Notes: a model not told the origin generated them from the sequence alone. A DNA stretch of 64,000 nucleotides from Blautia glucerasea (GCF_013304385.1 NZ_JAAITU010000009.1:27128-91127), one strand, 5' to 3'; numbered from the stretch's first letter, positions 27,496 through 36,600 are shown. Numbers and translations: made by a program.

Positions 27496-28353
27496 TTATT
27501 TCGCCAGATCATCCCAGGTAGTTGTCTCGCCTGTGAAAATGGATTTTACCTGATCGCTGGTAAGCTCATCTACATCATTGTCTTTGTTTACGATTACTGC
27601 AATACCATCTCTTGCGATTTCCTGTGCAGTAAGACCATCTTTCTCCTCATCTTTCAGATCACGGGATGCCATACCAATGTCACAGATACCTTCTTTTGCA
27701 GATGTGATACCTGTTGTGGAATCGCTCTGCTGTACCTCTACTGTTACGTCTTTGTTTGCTGCCTGATAAGCCTCAGCAAGTTTCTCCATTACTGGTGTTA
27801 CAGAAGAAGATCCTGCTACAACAACTTTTCCGGATGGTGCTGCGCTCTCATAAGCTTTAGCTTCTGCATCTACTTTAATGTATCCATTATCCTCGATGAT
27901 CTGCTGTCCGTCTGCGCTCATAATGTAGTTAATAAAATCCTGAGCTGCATCACTTACAGAATCGCCTGTAATGATGTTGAACGGACGAGATACTTTGTAA
28001 GAACCGTCAGATACATTCTCTACGCTGGCTTCTGCACCATCGATCTTTACAGCCTTTACTGTGTCATCCAGGGATCCAAGAGAAATGTATCCGATTGCAT
28101 TCTCATCACCAGCAACGGTTGTCATCATAACAGATGTGCTGTTTGTGATGCTTGCTTCCTCTGTAGTCATATCTACCTTCTCATCACCCTGTTTTTCTTC
28201 TATTCCGAACAGTTCGATAAATGCGCCTCTTGTACCGGAACCATCCTCACGGGATACAACGGTGATATCTCCGCTTGCTGCGCTTACTGTACCTGCAAAT
28301 GCTGTAGCTCCTAATACTGCTGCTGTTAAAACTGCTGCAATTTTTTTCTTCAT
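27496..28353 (-). CDS. pstS: Phosphate-binding protein PstS
   Basis: 285 residues. A signal peptide (1-26) ends TVSAAS. The phosphate-binding loops are visible as VSREDGSGTRGAF near 34-46 and AGSSSVTPVMEKLAEAY near 180-196, and the C-terminal region has IVNKDN and FTGETTTWDDLAK. The two halves appear in circularly shifted order relative to E. coli PstS, as in many Firmicutes. There is no lipobox cysteine, which is unusual for a Gram-positive binding protein. It is the first gene of the pst operon, with a putative PhoP box upstream. Confidence 0.93.
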   Translation of the reverse strand: MKKKIAAVLTAAVLGATAFAGTVSAASGDITVVSREDGSGTRGAFIELFGIEEKQGDEKVDMTTEEASITNSTSVMMTTVAGDENAIGYISLGSLDDTVKAVKIDGAEASVENVSDGSYKVSRPFNIITGDSVSDAAQDFINYIMSADGQQIIEDNGYIKVDAEAKAYESAAPSGKVVVAGSSSVTPVMEKLAEAYQAANKDVTVEVQQSDSTTGITSAKEGICDIGMASRDLKDEEKDGLTAQEIARDGIAVIVNKDNDVDELTSDQVKSIFTGETTTWDDLAK

Positions 28354-28420
28354 GATAATCTTTCTCCTCTTTCTTGATTCGCTTTATTTAATTTTTCCTG
28401 TTGCCTCATTTACAGGTGCT

Positions 28421-28475
28421 ATTGTAGATGCCCTTTGTAAAAGGAAAAAGCGTAGTTTTGTTAAAAACATGTAAA
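28421..28475 (-). promoter_or_regulatory. Putative PhoP box and -10 of the pst operon
   Basis: On the minus strand TTTACA (28475-28470) and TTAACA (28464-28459) are spaced by 5 bp, as in Bacillus PhoP boxes of TTAACA-like direct repeats. A further TTTACA lies at 28441-28436 and a -10-like TACAAT at 28426-28421, with no good -35 box, as expected for an activated promoter. Confidence 0.45.
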
Positions 28476-28537
28476 AGAAATTGAGAGAAAGTAAAGTTCT
28501 GTGTTTGTACGCTTGCAGAGGAATCTCCTTCAGAGCA

Positions 28538-28568
28538 TAAAAAAAGAGCCCCTTGGGACTCTTTTTTC
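28538..28568. terminator. Terminator downstream of the Rpn-family gene
   Basis: AAAAAAGAG-C-CCC-TT-GGG-A-CTCTTTTTT forms a short A/T-flanked hairpin that can act in both directions, about 40 bp after the Rpn-family stop and upstream of pstS. Confidence 0.75.
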
Positions 28569-28606
28569 TTGCATTTCAGTTTTTATCCGGTTATTTGGAA
28601 AACAAA

Positions 28607-29581
28607 TTATAATCCATATTCTTTATATAGCTTTTCTCGATATTCTTTATCCTCAGAAGCTCTTTCTGCATCAGAATACTTTTTATTTTTCAAGAGGATA
28701 TTCATAAGCATTCCCAAACGATTTTCACCTATCTTCTCTCCCTGCTCTTTACCTATCTTTTTCCCTTTTTTCTCTCCCTGCTCTTTGGCATAAGCCACCA
28801 TACTTAACATATCTGCCACCTCCTTTTGGCATACTTCATTGTCCGGATCTGGAATATATGATAATACTTTTTCCTGATTACCAGAAAATACTCCATATAA
28901 TAGATCCATAAGGCCTTTTTCTTTCTGTGCTTCTCCTCCAAGTCGAACTATAATAATTTCTATAAGGTCTACTTCATCTGCATCCACCTGGATACTCTCA
29001 TTTTCAAATCCTTCGTTTTCATAATTTGTTATCTTATAATAAGATACTGTATTCTGTAGTTTCTTCGGAATCCGATCAAGGCAAATCCAAATAGAATATA
29101 CCTTTTCCAAATATTTATATCCTTTTCCATTTGGCGAAATCTTATCTAACTGTGCTGATAGCTTGCGACATCCGTAATATACGCCTCTTTTTATAACTGG
29201 ATAGCCTGGCTGATAGTTTTTCTGAAGTTCAAAATCCACATGAAGATTAATCAACACATTTCTTTCTGTCTGAGGAACCAATGACCGAAACAGAATGTCA
29301 AATGTTGCAGCAGCTTCATCAGTGGTATGTAACTCATTTCTTTCTCCCCGTATCGTTTTCGCCATGTCTTCTTCAATTAACGCTGTGCCGGTTTGTATCG
29401 TATCTCCTTCAATGCATTCCATGATTTCTTCCAGGGAACAGTTTTTATATTCCTCTACAGTATATTTAAGAATATTGCTCATGATCGGTTTATATGAAAA
29501 AATACTCTTGGCCGACTGATCTTTTGATTCTTTTCCTCGTATCGCATTCATTGACTCAGAAATACTATTTTTAACATTCAT
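28607..29581 (-). CDS. Rpn-family PD-(D/E)XK nuclease / transposase-like protein
   Basis: 324 residues. The central region (about 90-210) has features of the Rpn/YhgA recombination-promoting nuclease family: FDILFRSLVP, the putative active-site strand VLINLHVDFELQKNY, YPVIKRGVYYGCRKLSAQ, and KVYSIWICLD. The C-terminal part (about 225-324) is helical and carries a Lys/Gly/Glu-rich GEKKGKKIGKEQGEK stretch common in this family. It is monocistronic with its own terminator. No inverted repeats mark it as a mobile element. Rpn proteins have been linked to DNA cleavage, recombination and phage defence; the role here is not known. Confidence 0.75.
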   Translation of the reverse strand: MNVKNSISESMNAIRGKESKDQSAKSIFSYKPIMSNILKYTVEEYKNCSLEEIMECIEGDTIQTGTALIEEDMAKTIRGERNELHTTDEAAATFDILFRSLVPQTERNVLINLHVDFELQKNYQPGYPVIKRGVYYGCRKLSAQLDKISPNGKGYKYLEKVYSIWICLDRIPKKLQNTVSYYKITNYENEGFENESIQVDADEVDLIEIIIVRLGGEAQKEKGLMDLLYGVFSGNQEKVLSYIPDPDNEVCQKEVADMLSMVAYAKEQGEKKGKKIGKEQGEKIGENRLGMLMNILLKNKKYSDAERASEDKEYREKLYKEYGL

Positions 29582-29744
29582 AAGAATCTCCTGTTGTCTG
29601 CGATTTACTGGTATTTCAATGATACCCCAGAGTCAAAATTTCGTCAAATGTTTGTTGTTTTCCAAATATTATCAAATTCGACAAACTAATTGCCTACGTT
29701 TCATATGGAAATATTTACTTCTTTCATCATGAACTATAATGCAT

Positions 29745-29786
29745 AAAACTCCCCAGTCAGGTACAATACCTGTACAGGGGAGTTTT
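29745..29786. terminator. Terminator after the Rrf2-cysK genes
   Basis: AAAACTCCCC...GGGGAGTTTT, with an inner CAGGTACAATACCTG stem, symmetrical and T-flanked on both strands, 20 bp after the Rrf2 stop. Confidence 0.9.
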
Positions 29787-29805
29787 CAATTATCTTATAA
29801 AAATG

Positions 29806-30240
29806 TTAAATCACATAATCGTCTGCTCTGGCGTTCTGCCAGGAAAGAAGTTCCTCCAGACTTACATGATCTACCACACTACTGATGGCATCATCCAGCT
29901 TCTTCCACAGCATACGTGTGACGCAGGTGTCTTCCCTGTCACAGCTGCCATTTTCTTCAGCAGCACAGTCAACCGGGCAAAGACTGCCTTCTGTAAGCCT
30001 GAGTATCATACCAACCGTATAATCTGCCGGTGTCCTGGATAAAGAATAACCGCCCTGGGGACCTCGCACGCTTCTGACAAATCCGGCTTTATTTAATATA
30101 GAAATTATCTGTTCCAGATATTTTTCGGAAATTCCCTGCCTCTTTGCCACATCTTTCAAACGGATCGGTGTTCCCGAATCATTGCTGGCAAGATCCAGCA
30201 TCAGACGAAGGGCATACCTGCCTTTGGTGGATATCTTCAT
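29806..30240 (-). CDS. Rrf2-family transcriptional regulator (IscR/CymR-like)
   Basis: 144 residues. The winged helix (about 1-80) has the family hallmarks MKISTKGRYALRLMLDLA, ISEKYLEQIISILNKAG and VRGPQGGYSLSR. Four cysteines (C88, C92, C100, C106) lie in the segment that ligates an iron-sulfur cluster in IscR. It lies 15 bp downstream of cysK on the same strand, which favours a role in cysteine or Fe-S homeostasis. In Bacillus the Rrf2 protein CymR represses cysteine genes together with CysK, so an IscR/CymR intermediate is plausible. The direct target is inferred. Confidence 0.9.
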   Translation of the reverse strand: MKISTKGRYALRLMLDLASNDSGTPIRLKDVAKRQGISEKYLEQIISILNKAGFVRSVRGPQGGYSLSRTPADYTVGMILRLTEGSLCPVDCAAEENGSCDREDTCVTRMLWKKLDDAISSVVDHVSLEELLSWQNARADDYVI

Positions 30241-30255
30241 ACCATACCTCCGTAA

Positions 30256-31188
30256 TTATTTTGTAAATAATGGTGTAGAATAATATCTGTCACCACTGTC
30301 GGGAAGAAGGGCAACGATGGTTTTCCCTTTATTTTCCGGGCGTTTAGCCAGCAAAATAGCTGCATACAGAGCTGCACCTGAGGAAATACCGGTAAGGATT
30401 CCTTCATTCTTAGTCAGCTTTCTGGATGTTTCAAAAGCATCCTCATTTTCTACCTTGATCACTTCATCATAAATCTTGGTGTTCAGGATATCCGGAACAA
30501 ATCCGGCGCCAATCCCCTGGATCTTATGCGGACCGGCTTTTCCCTCTGAAAGAACCGGAGAGGTTGCAGGCTCAACAGCCACAATCTTAACCTCTGGCTT
30601 CTGGCTCTTCAGGTATTCACCAACACCAGTCAGTGTGCCGCCTGTGCCAACACCTGCTACAAAAATATCTACCTGTCCGTCTGTATCATTCCAGATCTCA
30701 GGACCTGTTGTTGCAATATGAGCTTTCGGATTTACAGGATTTACAAACTGTCCCGGGATAAAGCTGTCCGGAATCTCTTTTGCCAGTTCATTTGCTTTCG
30801 CAATAGCGCCAGTCATACCTTTTGTACCATCTGTAAGTACGATCTCAGCTCCATATGCTTTCAAAATGTTACGTCTTTCAACGCTCATTGTTTCCGGCAT
30901 GGTCAGGATGATCCTGTATCCTTTGGATGCTGCAATGGCAGCAAGGCCGATCCCTGTATTTCCTGAAGTCGGCTCAATAATTGTAGACCCCTTCTTCAAT
31001 GCGCCTGTCTTCTCTGCATCTTCGATCATTGCTCTTGCAATACGATCCTTTACGCTACCTGCCGGATTAAAATATTCAAGCTTCAGCAGCACAGTTGCCT
31101 CAAGTCCTTCTGCCCGCTCAATATTCTCAGCCTCCAGAAGAGGTGTGTTTCCAATCAGATCTAAAATGCTCTTATTAATCTTTGCCAT
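30256..31188 (-). CDS. cysK: Cysteine synthase (O-acetylserine sulfhydrylase A)
   Basis: 310 residues from the ATG at 31188 (AGGAGA 7 nt upstream); an open extension to 31221 has no support. Pyridoxal-phosphate Lys47 lies in NPAGSVKDR, and the substrate loop [20 protein letters not shown] and the C-terminal GISSGAA block are present. It makes cysteine from O-acetylserine and sulfide. It is followed by the Rrf2 regulator. A consensus promoter lies about 120 bp upstream of the start with a GC-rich leader between. Confidence 0.96.
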   Translation of the reverse strand: MAKINKSILDLIGNTPLLEAENIERAEGLEATVLLKLEYFNPAGSVKDRIARAMIEDAEKTGALKKGSTIIEPTSGNTGIGLAAIAASKGYRIILTMPETMSVERRNILKAYGAEIVLTDGTKGMTGAIAKANELAKEIPDSFIPGQFVNPVNPKAHIATTGPEIWNDTDGQVDIFVAGVGTGGTLTGVGEYLKSQKPEVKIVAVEPATSPVLSEGKAGPHKIQGIGAGFVPDILNTKIYDEVIKVENEDAFETSRKLTKNEGILTGISSGAALYAAILLAKRPENKGKTIVALLPDSGDRYYSTPLFTK

Positions 31189-31308
31189 AATCATTCTCCT
31201 TTTCTGCCTGCTGCCTGACACCGGCTATGCCGCTTGGACTGGCCTGGCGCTGCGTCCGGCTTCCTTTTTCCTAGTTATCATATATGAATTACGTATTTGA
31301 TGTTTCTG

Positions 31309-31337
31309 ATTATAGCGAGCATTTCCTACTTTGTCAA
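31309..31337 (-). promoter_or_regulatory. Consensus promoter of cysK
   Basis: On the minus strand TTGACA (31332-31337) and TATAAT (31309-31314) are separated by 17 bp, a perfect sigma-A promoter. It implies a leader of about 114 nt before cysK. Confidence 0.85.
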
Positions 31338-31356
31338 TAGGTTTTTGTGATTTTTC

Positions 31357-31393
31357 AAAAAAACCGGAGGGCCACTGTGCCATCCGGTTTTTT
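31357..31393. terminator. Terminator after the PHP gene
   Basis: AAAAAACCGGA...TCCGGTTTTTT stem-loop 20 bp downstream of the PHP gene, usable on both strands. It closes the sugar operon on the minus strand. Confidence 0.9.
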
Positions 31394-31412
31394 GCTTTCA
31401 CTGTACTGGTTT

Positions 31413-32324
31413 TTACTTTCTCAGCTTTTCTATATGCTGCGTATAATACTGATAGGTTACGCCACACTCTCCCAGTTCCCTGGGATTGGGTATGCCTGTT
31501 TTCTGGTCACCATGAAAATCCGAACCTCCGGAAAAGAAAATGCCCTTGCTCTGATACCTGCTTCGGATCTGCTGCTCCAGCTCTGCCTTGGAATTTCTGC
31601 CAGCGTAGCTTGACTTATCGTAGGTATAGCTTGCCTCTATACCATCCAGTCCGGCATCTACCAGCATGTCCATATACTGGAAACGAGTCATAGTCTTGCC
31701 TTGATAGGGAGGATGTTCTTTTACCAAAAACGGGTGTGCCATGATCGCTATACCACCTGTTTTGTGAAGCAGCTGAATGATCTTTACAGGATCCGGTTTC
31801 TCCCGGTTGGTCTGGAATTCCGGTACAGACTGTACCAGACGCTTTGCCTTAGCCCAGTCCACAGCATATCCTTTTGCAGCCAACAGCTCATACACTGACT
31901 TTTTCTGGACAGTTTCCGGACAATCAGTTTTCCCTGCATGTTCCAGAACTTCCTGCCAGGATACTTGATACCCGGCCTTTGCCATCTTTCGGATCATTTC
32001 CTGATAGCTTTCCATCCTGCTTGTCTGAACACTATGTTCCAGATCCGCAAACGCAGGATCATCCCAGTTACAGTACAATCCAATAATATGGACGTCGTCA
32101 TTCCAGGTATCGCAGGATACTTCGATTCCCGGCAACAGCCGGATTCCTTTCTCAGCCCCATATGAAACAAGATCAATTCCTTTCCAAATGGCTGGCAGCG
32201 TCATGTCATGGTCAGTAATGGCCATAACTTTCAGCCCAAGAGACGCAGCACGGTCAATGGATTCGATTGGTGTCATGTGTCCGTCAGAACGGATCGTATG
32301 TGTGTGCAGATCGCAAGCAAACAT
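31413..32324 (-). CDS. PHP-domain phosphoesterase (TrpH/YciV-like)
   Basis: 303 residues. The N-terminal PHP metal motif DLHTHTIRSDG (His7, His9), ITDHDM, the GIEVS strand, IMAHPFLV and a C-terminal FSGGSDFHGD provide the expected trinuclear metal ligands. The family includes 5'-3' exoribonuclease/phosphatase RNase AM and other phosphoesterases. It starts 32 bp after the aldolase gene on the same strand and lies just before the terminator. It could be the last gene of the sugar operon or an accidental passenger. Confidence 0.85.
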   Translation of the reverse strand: MFACDLHTHTIRSDGHMTPIESIDRAASLGLKVMAITDHDMTLPAIWKGIDLVSYGAEKGIRLLPGIEVSCDTWNDDVHIIGLYCNWDDPAFADLEHSVQTSRMESYQEMIRKMAKAGYQVSWQEVLEHAGKTDCPETVQKKSVYELLAAKGYAVDWAKAKRLVQSVPEFQTNREKPDPVKIIQLLHKTGGIAIMAHPFLVKEHPPYQGKTMTRFQYMDMLVDAGLDGIEASYTYDKSSYAGRNSKAELEQQIRSRYQSKGIFFSGGSDFHGDQKTGIPNPRELGECGVTYQYYTQHIEKLRK

Positions 32325-32356
32325 GTGTGGCTTCTCCTATCCTGTTCAAAACCAAA

Positions 32357-32971
32357 TCAGATGTCTTTAATGTTATTTTTGAAGATGTTGCAGATGGCAT
32401 CTGCTTCAATTCTCTCAAGCATACTGTATGCCATGAAAAGGTCCGATCCGGAAACAACAACCCCATGCAGCGGCATGATAGCTCCGATTGGATATTTCTC
32501 AGCCAGTTCCCTTCTTGCGTCAAAATATTTATAAACCTCTTCATGCAGATTCTTTGTATAAGCCTGTGTATATGGAATACATTCTACAGGGCCTCTCTTC
32601 ATGGTTGCCTCTGTAATATTTGGAATCGGCTTTGTCTGTGCTACAAATACCATGCAGTACATAGGATGTGCATGAATCGTTGCACCGATATTTTTGAAGT
32701 TTTTCAGAAGAAGTACATGCATGTAAGCTTCACGGGAAAGCTTTCCTGTACCTTCCAGAATGTTCATATCATAATCGATCAGTAAGAAATCTTCTGGTTT
32801 CATCTCGCAAAAATGTCTTTCAGACATAAGAGATGGAGAGATCAGAATCCTGTTATCATCTACTCTCACTGCAAAATTCCCACCTGCAGCATTTGTAAGT
32901 CTTCTGTCCCACATATAATGTGCAACTTTACTCATATCTTCTCTGTCTTTCATGTAAGATAACTCTGCCAT
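32357..32971 (-). CDS. Class II sugar-phosphate aldolase (FucA/AraD family)
   Basis: 204 residues. Zinc ligands are His100 and His102 (IHAHPMY) and the histidine of PLHGVVVSG; Glu81 (SREAYMH) matches the catalytic acid of fuculose-1-phosphate aldolase. The N-terminal TNAAGGNFAVR is the phosphate-binding loop. It probably cleaves a ketose 1-phosphate into dihydroxyacetone phosphate and an aldehyde, following the FGGY kinase upstream; an L-ribulose-5-phosphate 4-epimerase role is the alternative. A GAGGAG box precedes the ATG. The exact sugar is not determined. Confidence 0.87.
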   Translation of the reverse strand: MAELSYMKDREDMSKVAHYMWDRRLTNAAGGNFAVRVDDNRILISPSLMSERHFCEMKPEDFLLIDYDMNILEGTGKLSREAYMHVLLLKNFKNIGATIHAHPMYCMVFVAQTKPIPNITEATMKRGPVECIPYTQAYTKNLHEEVYKYFDARRELAEKYPIGAIMPLHGVVVSGSDLFMAYSMLERIEADAICNIFKNNIKDI

Positions 32972-33031
32972 CTTTTCTTTTCTCCTCTTCTTTTTCTTTT
33001 CTTTCCATATCAGTCTTCATAAACTATTATA

Positions 33032-34114
33032 TTAAAGAACCAGGATTCCGGGACGAAGGATCTTCTGTCCCTTGTATTCTACTTCTTCATAAACCCATTC
33101 CCCTGTATGGGAAACAATTTCCTGTTTGCCGTCAATCACAAGGAAGGTATCCTCTGCCTTTACACCTGCAATGGTCGGATTCCAGGAAAATCCCTGTCTG
33201 TCATGCACAACCTCTGTGCAGGCAAAATTGGTACAATAATCTCTGGTAGGATATCCAAGACCGCCTCCCTGGTGATGCAGATCAAAATCAGGGCCATAGC
33301 CTTCTGCTTCGTAAACAGCCTTTCCTGCTTCCAGGACGCTGACTGCTGTAACACCTGGAACCGTAGACAGAATATAAGCTGCATCTGCTTTTACTACCGC
33401 TTTCAGACGTTTCATCTTGTCTTCGTCCACCTCACCAAAGGATACAATTCTTGAAATAGAAATGGTGAGACCGTATTTCTGTGCACAGATCGCTGCCATT
33501 GCATATTTCTCCACCTTATTAGCGGTTGGAATTGGATGACGGAATTTCTTCAATCTGTCATCTGCAGCTACCAGGCAAACCGGCACCTGATATCCTTTTG
33601 CCATTAAAGCTCCTGTGATCCTGCCGGCAATCTCAAATTCTGTTTCACCTTTTTTGATCTGCCTTACACACTCTTCCAGAATCCTTGTGCTTTCCGGCCC
33701 AATCTGGCGGAACCGGGCGATCTCTTCATCTGTAAGAATGTAACGGAGCGGCTGGATCTCACTGCCTTTATTCTCGCCATAACAACCATTATCACTTACC
33801 ACTTTAAGCCCTTTAAGATAAGGCTCCAGGATCTTCGCTTCATCCTCATGCCACAAATAACCGATCAATTCAAAACCAAGCCCATCCAGTTCTTCCTCCA
33901 TCACGCGGTATCTTTCACTGGAATTACACACTGCATAGCTTTTATCCTTTGTAATCAGGATCTTAGAAGCCGCAGGCCCTGACTTGTCTACAAAAGCACT
34001 TTTTCCCCCTGTGATCCAGAAAAAGTTCTCGTTTGTATTCAGAACCACTGCATCATAGCCCTTTTCTTCCATCAGCTCTCTTACTCTTAAGATCTTTTCT
34101 TCTGTTTCCCTCAT
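33032..34114 (-). CDS. M24 creatinase/aminopeptidase-fold protein lacking metal ligands
   Basis: 360 residues from the ATG at 34114 with a strong AAGGAGG box 11 nt upstream; a GTG at 34141 is weaker. An N-terminal creatinase-N domain (about 1-125) precedes the pita-bread domain. The histidine of HHQGGGLGY and the glutamate of GVKAED are kept. The two aspartates normally found in VDxG...SDxxR are absent; that stretch reads AAICAQKYGLTISISRI. It is therefore more like creatinase than a metallo-aminopeptidase. It sits between an FGGY kinase and a class II aldolase, so a sugar-related hydrolase or binding role is possible. No function can be assigned. Confidence 0.8.
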   Translation of the reverse strand: MRETEEKILRVRELMEEKGYDAVVLNTNENFFWITGGKSAFVDKSGPAASKILITKDKSYAVCNSSERYRVMEEELDGLGFELIGYLWHEDEAKILEPYLKGLKVVSDNGCYGENKGSEIQPLRYILTDEEIARFRQIGPESTRILEECVRQIKKGETEFEIAGRITGALMAKGYQVPVCLVAADDRLKKFRHPIPTANKVEKYAMAAICAQKYGLTISISRIVSFGEVDEDKMKRLKAVVKADAAYILSTVPGVTAVSVLEAGKAVYEAEGYGPDFDLHHQGGGLGYPTRDYCTNFACTEVVHDRQGFSWNPTIAGVKAEDTFLVIDGKQEIVSHTGEWVYEEVEYKGQKILRPGILVL

Positions 34115-34133
34115 CTGCCCCAATGCCTCCTTT

Positions 34134-35609
34134 TCACACACTCTTTAAAAGAGTTTTAAAGTACTGATACTTTTCTTCCCAGACAGCCTGATCTGCAGGT
34201 AAAAATTCTTCAATATCAAAGGATTTCCTGATAATTTCCCTGCCCTGTAATACATCCCTGATCTCTCCCTTTGCTTTCATCTGCATCAGGAAGTTGCCAG
34301 CCAATGCTGCTTCTGTAGGCCCTACATAAACCGGACGTCTGCAGGCATTTGCCGTAAATTGATCCAATAGTCTGTCCTGACCGCCGCCTCCAAGAATATG
34401 GATACAGTCAATTTTCTTTCCGTTGATTTCTTCCAGTGCATCCATTACCCAACGATACTTAAAGGCAAGGCTTTCTTCCACTGCCCGCACAAACTGACCT
34501 GGTGTTTCAGGCTCCTTCTGCCCTGTCATGCTGCAGAATTTCCGAATTTTTTCAAGCATTCTTCCAGGCTCGTAAAATTCTTCCCAGTCCGGATCGATGA
34601 GAGCTTTAAATGGTGCTTCCTTTGCTGCCAGGGCAGCCAGCTCCCCAAAGGAATACTCCTGACCCATGGTCTGATATTCCCTGCGGCACTCCTGGATGAT
34701 CCAAAGCCCCATTACATTTTTCAACATACGGTACCTATGTTCCACACCGCCTTCAAATGCAATGTTATATTTAAAAGTAGTTTCATTTGTAAAGAAATCG
34801 CAGGTTTCCACTCCCATCAGTGACCAGGTACCACTGCTGATATAAGCAGGATTTCCAGACAGTGCAGGCAGAGCTGCCACTGCGGAAGCAGTATCATGTT
34901 CTCCTACTGCGATCACATCAAAGCCGCCTGTCCCAAGCAGGCTTTGCATCTCCCGTGTTGCATGTCCGACCACAGATCCCGGCTCTACAATCGGCGCAAG
35001 GATCCTTTCCGGGATCATAAACCTTTTCAGTACTTCCTTGTGCCACAAATTCGTCCGGTAATCAAACATCTGTGTTACAGAAGCAATCGTATATTCTGAT
35101 TTTCTTTCACCTGTGAGCATATATGCCAGAAGATCAGGCAAATGAAGAAGAGTTTCACACCCTTCCAGAAGATAACCATCCCCTTGCTGTATCATAGCTG
35201 CCAGCTGAATGACAGTATTGAACAGTGCGTTCTGGTTACCTGTAAGCTGATGAAGTTCTTTTTCAGAGATCAGGTCGTAGATTTTATCCCTGTTTCTCTT
35301 TGTACGTGCGTCCCTATAGCAGTGCATCTGCGTGATAATGTCTCCGCTTTTTCCAATAAGGCCAAAATCATTACAGTAGGAATCCATTCCCAATCCTGTG
35401 ATCTGGCCGTCTGCTTTCCGGATGCCCGTCCTAAGACCTTCTATTAGATTTTGATATATTCCAAGAAAATTCCAGTATAAACTTCCATTTGCAGAAATCT
35501 GACAGTTGGGGAACCTGTGGATCACTTCTGTGTCCAGCCTGTTTCCATCAAAGCTTCCCAGCATCATTTTCCCGCTGCTCGCTCCTAAATCGAATGCGAT
35601 ATATTTCAT
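34134..35609 (-). CDS. FGGY-family ketose kinase, rhamnulokinase-like
   Basis: 491 residues from the ATG at 35609 (GGAG box 5 nt upstream). The N-terminal phosphate loop FDLGASSGK, the substrate-side GMDSYCNDFGL, the YISSGTWSLMGVE motif typical of rhamnulokinase relatives, and the C-terminal ILGGGGQDRLLDQFTANA and GPTEAALAGN are present. It likely phosphorylates a ketose at the 1-position for the downstream class II aldolase. It follows the DeoR gene by 85 bp and overlaps or abuts the M24 gene. L-rhamnulose, L-fuculose or a related ketose is possible; no dedicated isomerase is adjacent. Confidence 0.85.
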   Translation of the reverse strand: MKYIAFDLGASSGKMMLGSFDGNRLDTEVIHRFPNCQISANGSLYWNFLGIYQNLIEGLRTGIRKADGQITGLGMDSYCNDFGLIGKSGDIITQMHCYRDARTKRNRDKIYDLISEKELHQLTGNQNALFNTVIQLAAMIQQGDGYLLEGCETLLHLPDLLAYMLTGERKSEYTIASVTQMFDYRTNLWHKEVLKRFMIPERILAPIVEPGSVVGHATREMQSLLGTGGFDVIAVGEHDTASAVAALPALSGNPAYISSGTWSLMGVETCDFFTNETTFKYNIAFEGGVEHRYRMLKNVMGLWIIQECRREYQTMGQEYSFGELAALAAKEAPFKALIDPDWEEFYEPGRMLEKIRKFCSMTGQKEPETPGQFVRAVEESLAFKYRWVMDALEEINGKKIDCIHILGGGGQDRLLDQFTANACRRPVYVGPTEAALAGNFLMQMKAKGEIRDVLQGREIIRKSFDIEEFLPADQAVWEEKYQYFKTLLKSV

Positions 35610-35694
35610 GTAAACTCCTCCAGTCTTATGGCCGGAGACGTTTCCTGTGAGATACTTTACCGGCAGCCATCCGCAGATGGCCGCCATTTCATTT

Positions 35695-36486
35695 TTATTG
35701 AAGTGTTACGATCTCAGTTCCCTGAGATTCAATGAAGTGCCTGTATTCTTCGGAAACCGTCTCGTCCGTAATCAGACAATCAATGAAATCAAACTGAGAA
35801 AGAACTACCACACCTGTTTTGCCGATCTTGCTGGAATCTGCAAGCAGAAATGTTTTCTTTGCCTGCTTCAGCATTTCACGCTTTGCATCCACCTCATAAA
35901 TACTTCCGTCTGTGATCCCGTCTGTCATACTGATCCCATGGCAGGAAACGAATGCTTTATTAGGACGGAAATTGTGGATCTGTTCCACAGCCATCACTCC
36001 TGTAAGAGAGTAATTCTTGGACTTCAGCAAACCTCCCAGACAGATAAATGTCAGGCTGGGATGGTCCTCAATGGACGCTTCCACCAGAAGCCGGATGGAA
36101 TTGGTAATGATCGTCACCCGATAATCCTGCGGTATGTAAGATACCAGATTCAAAGTAGTGGAGCTGTTGTCAATAAAGATGGTGTCCCCATCTTCAACAT
36201 ACTCTGCTGCCTTCTGGCAAAGCCGGATCTTTTCAGAGTAATTCCGGATCTCCCTGGTAAGAAGGGGATACTCCTTCACTCCTTTGGATGCCTCTGATAA
36301 AACTGCTCCTCCATGTACTCTCTGGATGATCCCTGCTTCTTCCATCTCTTTCAGGTCACGGCGGATGGTTTCCTTTGATACCTGGAGTATCTCAAACAAT
36401 TGATTCACATTAATGCGTTCATTTTTTTCCAGAAGCCGGGCAATGTGTGCCTGTCTTTCTTTATTCTTTTTTCTGTTGTCATTCAT
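35695..36486 (-). CDS. DeoR/GlpR-family transcriptional regulator
   Basis: 263 residues. The DeoR winged helix (about 10-65) has INVNQLFEILQVSKETIRRDLKEME and RVHGGAV. The C-terminal sugar-phosphate sensor (about 80-250) has FIDNSSTTLNL and LLADSSKIGKTG. It has a GGAGG box. It is encoded at the head of the kinase/aldolase genes and downstream of the ABC permease, so it probably controls the catabolic half of the cluster in response to a sugar phosphate. The promoter region upstream has palindromes suited to autoregulation. Confidence 0.93.
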   Translation of the reverse strand: MNDNRKKNKERQAHIARLLEKNERINVNQLFEILQVSKETIRRDLKEMEEAGIIQRVHGGAVLSEASKGVKEYPLLTREIRNYSEKIRLCQKAAEYVEDGDTIFIDNSSTTLNLVSYIPQDYRVTIITNSIRLLVEASIEDHPSLTFICLGGLLKSKNYSLTGVMAVEQIHNFRPNKAFVSCHGISMTDGITDGSIYEVDAKREMLKQAKKTFLLADSSKIGKTGVVVLSQFDFIDCLITDETVSEEYRHFIESQGTEIVTLQ

Positions 36487-36600
36487 TACAGATTACCTCC
36501 GGTATCAATTTGATATAGTACTAAGAATGGTATGATTATATCATGAAATCCATACCGGAACTATCGTTTTTCAGGAAATTCCTGACATTTTTACTTTTGA
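36487..36600 (-). promoter_or_regulatory. Putative promoter/operator region of the DeoR operon
   Basis: The minus strand has a TATAAT box within TCATGATATAATCATACC, without a clear -35, bracketed by GGTATG...CATACC arms, plus the perfect 13-bp palindrome TATCAAATTGATA close to the start codon. This suggests a separate, autoregulated promoter. Confidence 0.4.

Noticed and set aside
28607..29581. Rpn-family gene as part of an insertion sequence
   Set aside because: No terminal inverted repeats or target duplication were found around it.
31189..31302. SAM or T-box riboswitch before cysK
   Set aside because: No conserved kink-turn, T-box sequence or terminator/antiterminator pair could be seen.
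34115..34141. GTG start at 34141 for the M24 gene
   Set aside because: Weak ribosome binding site; the ATG at 34114 follows a strong AAGGAGG box.
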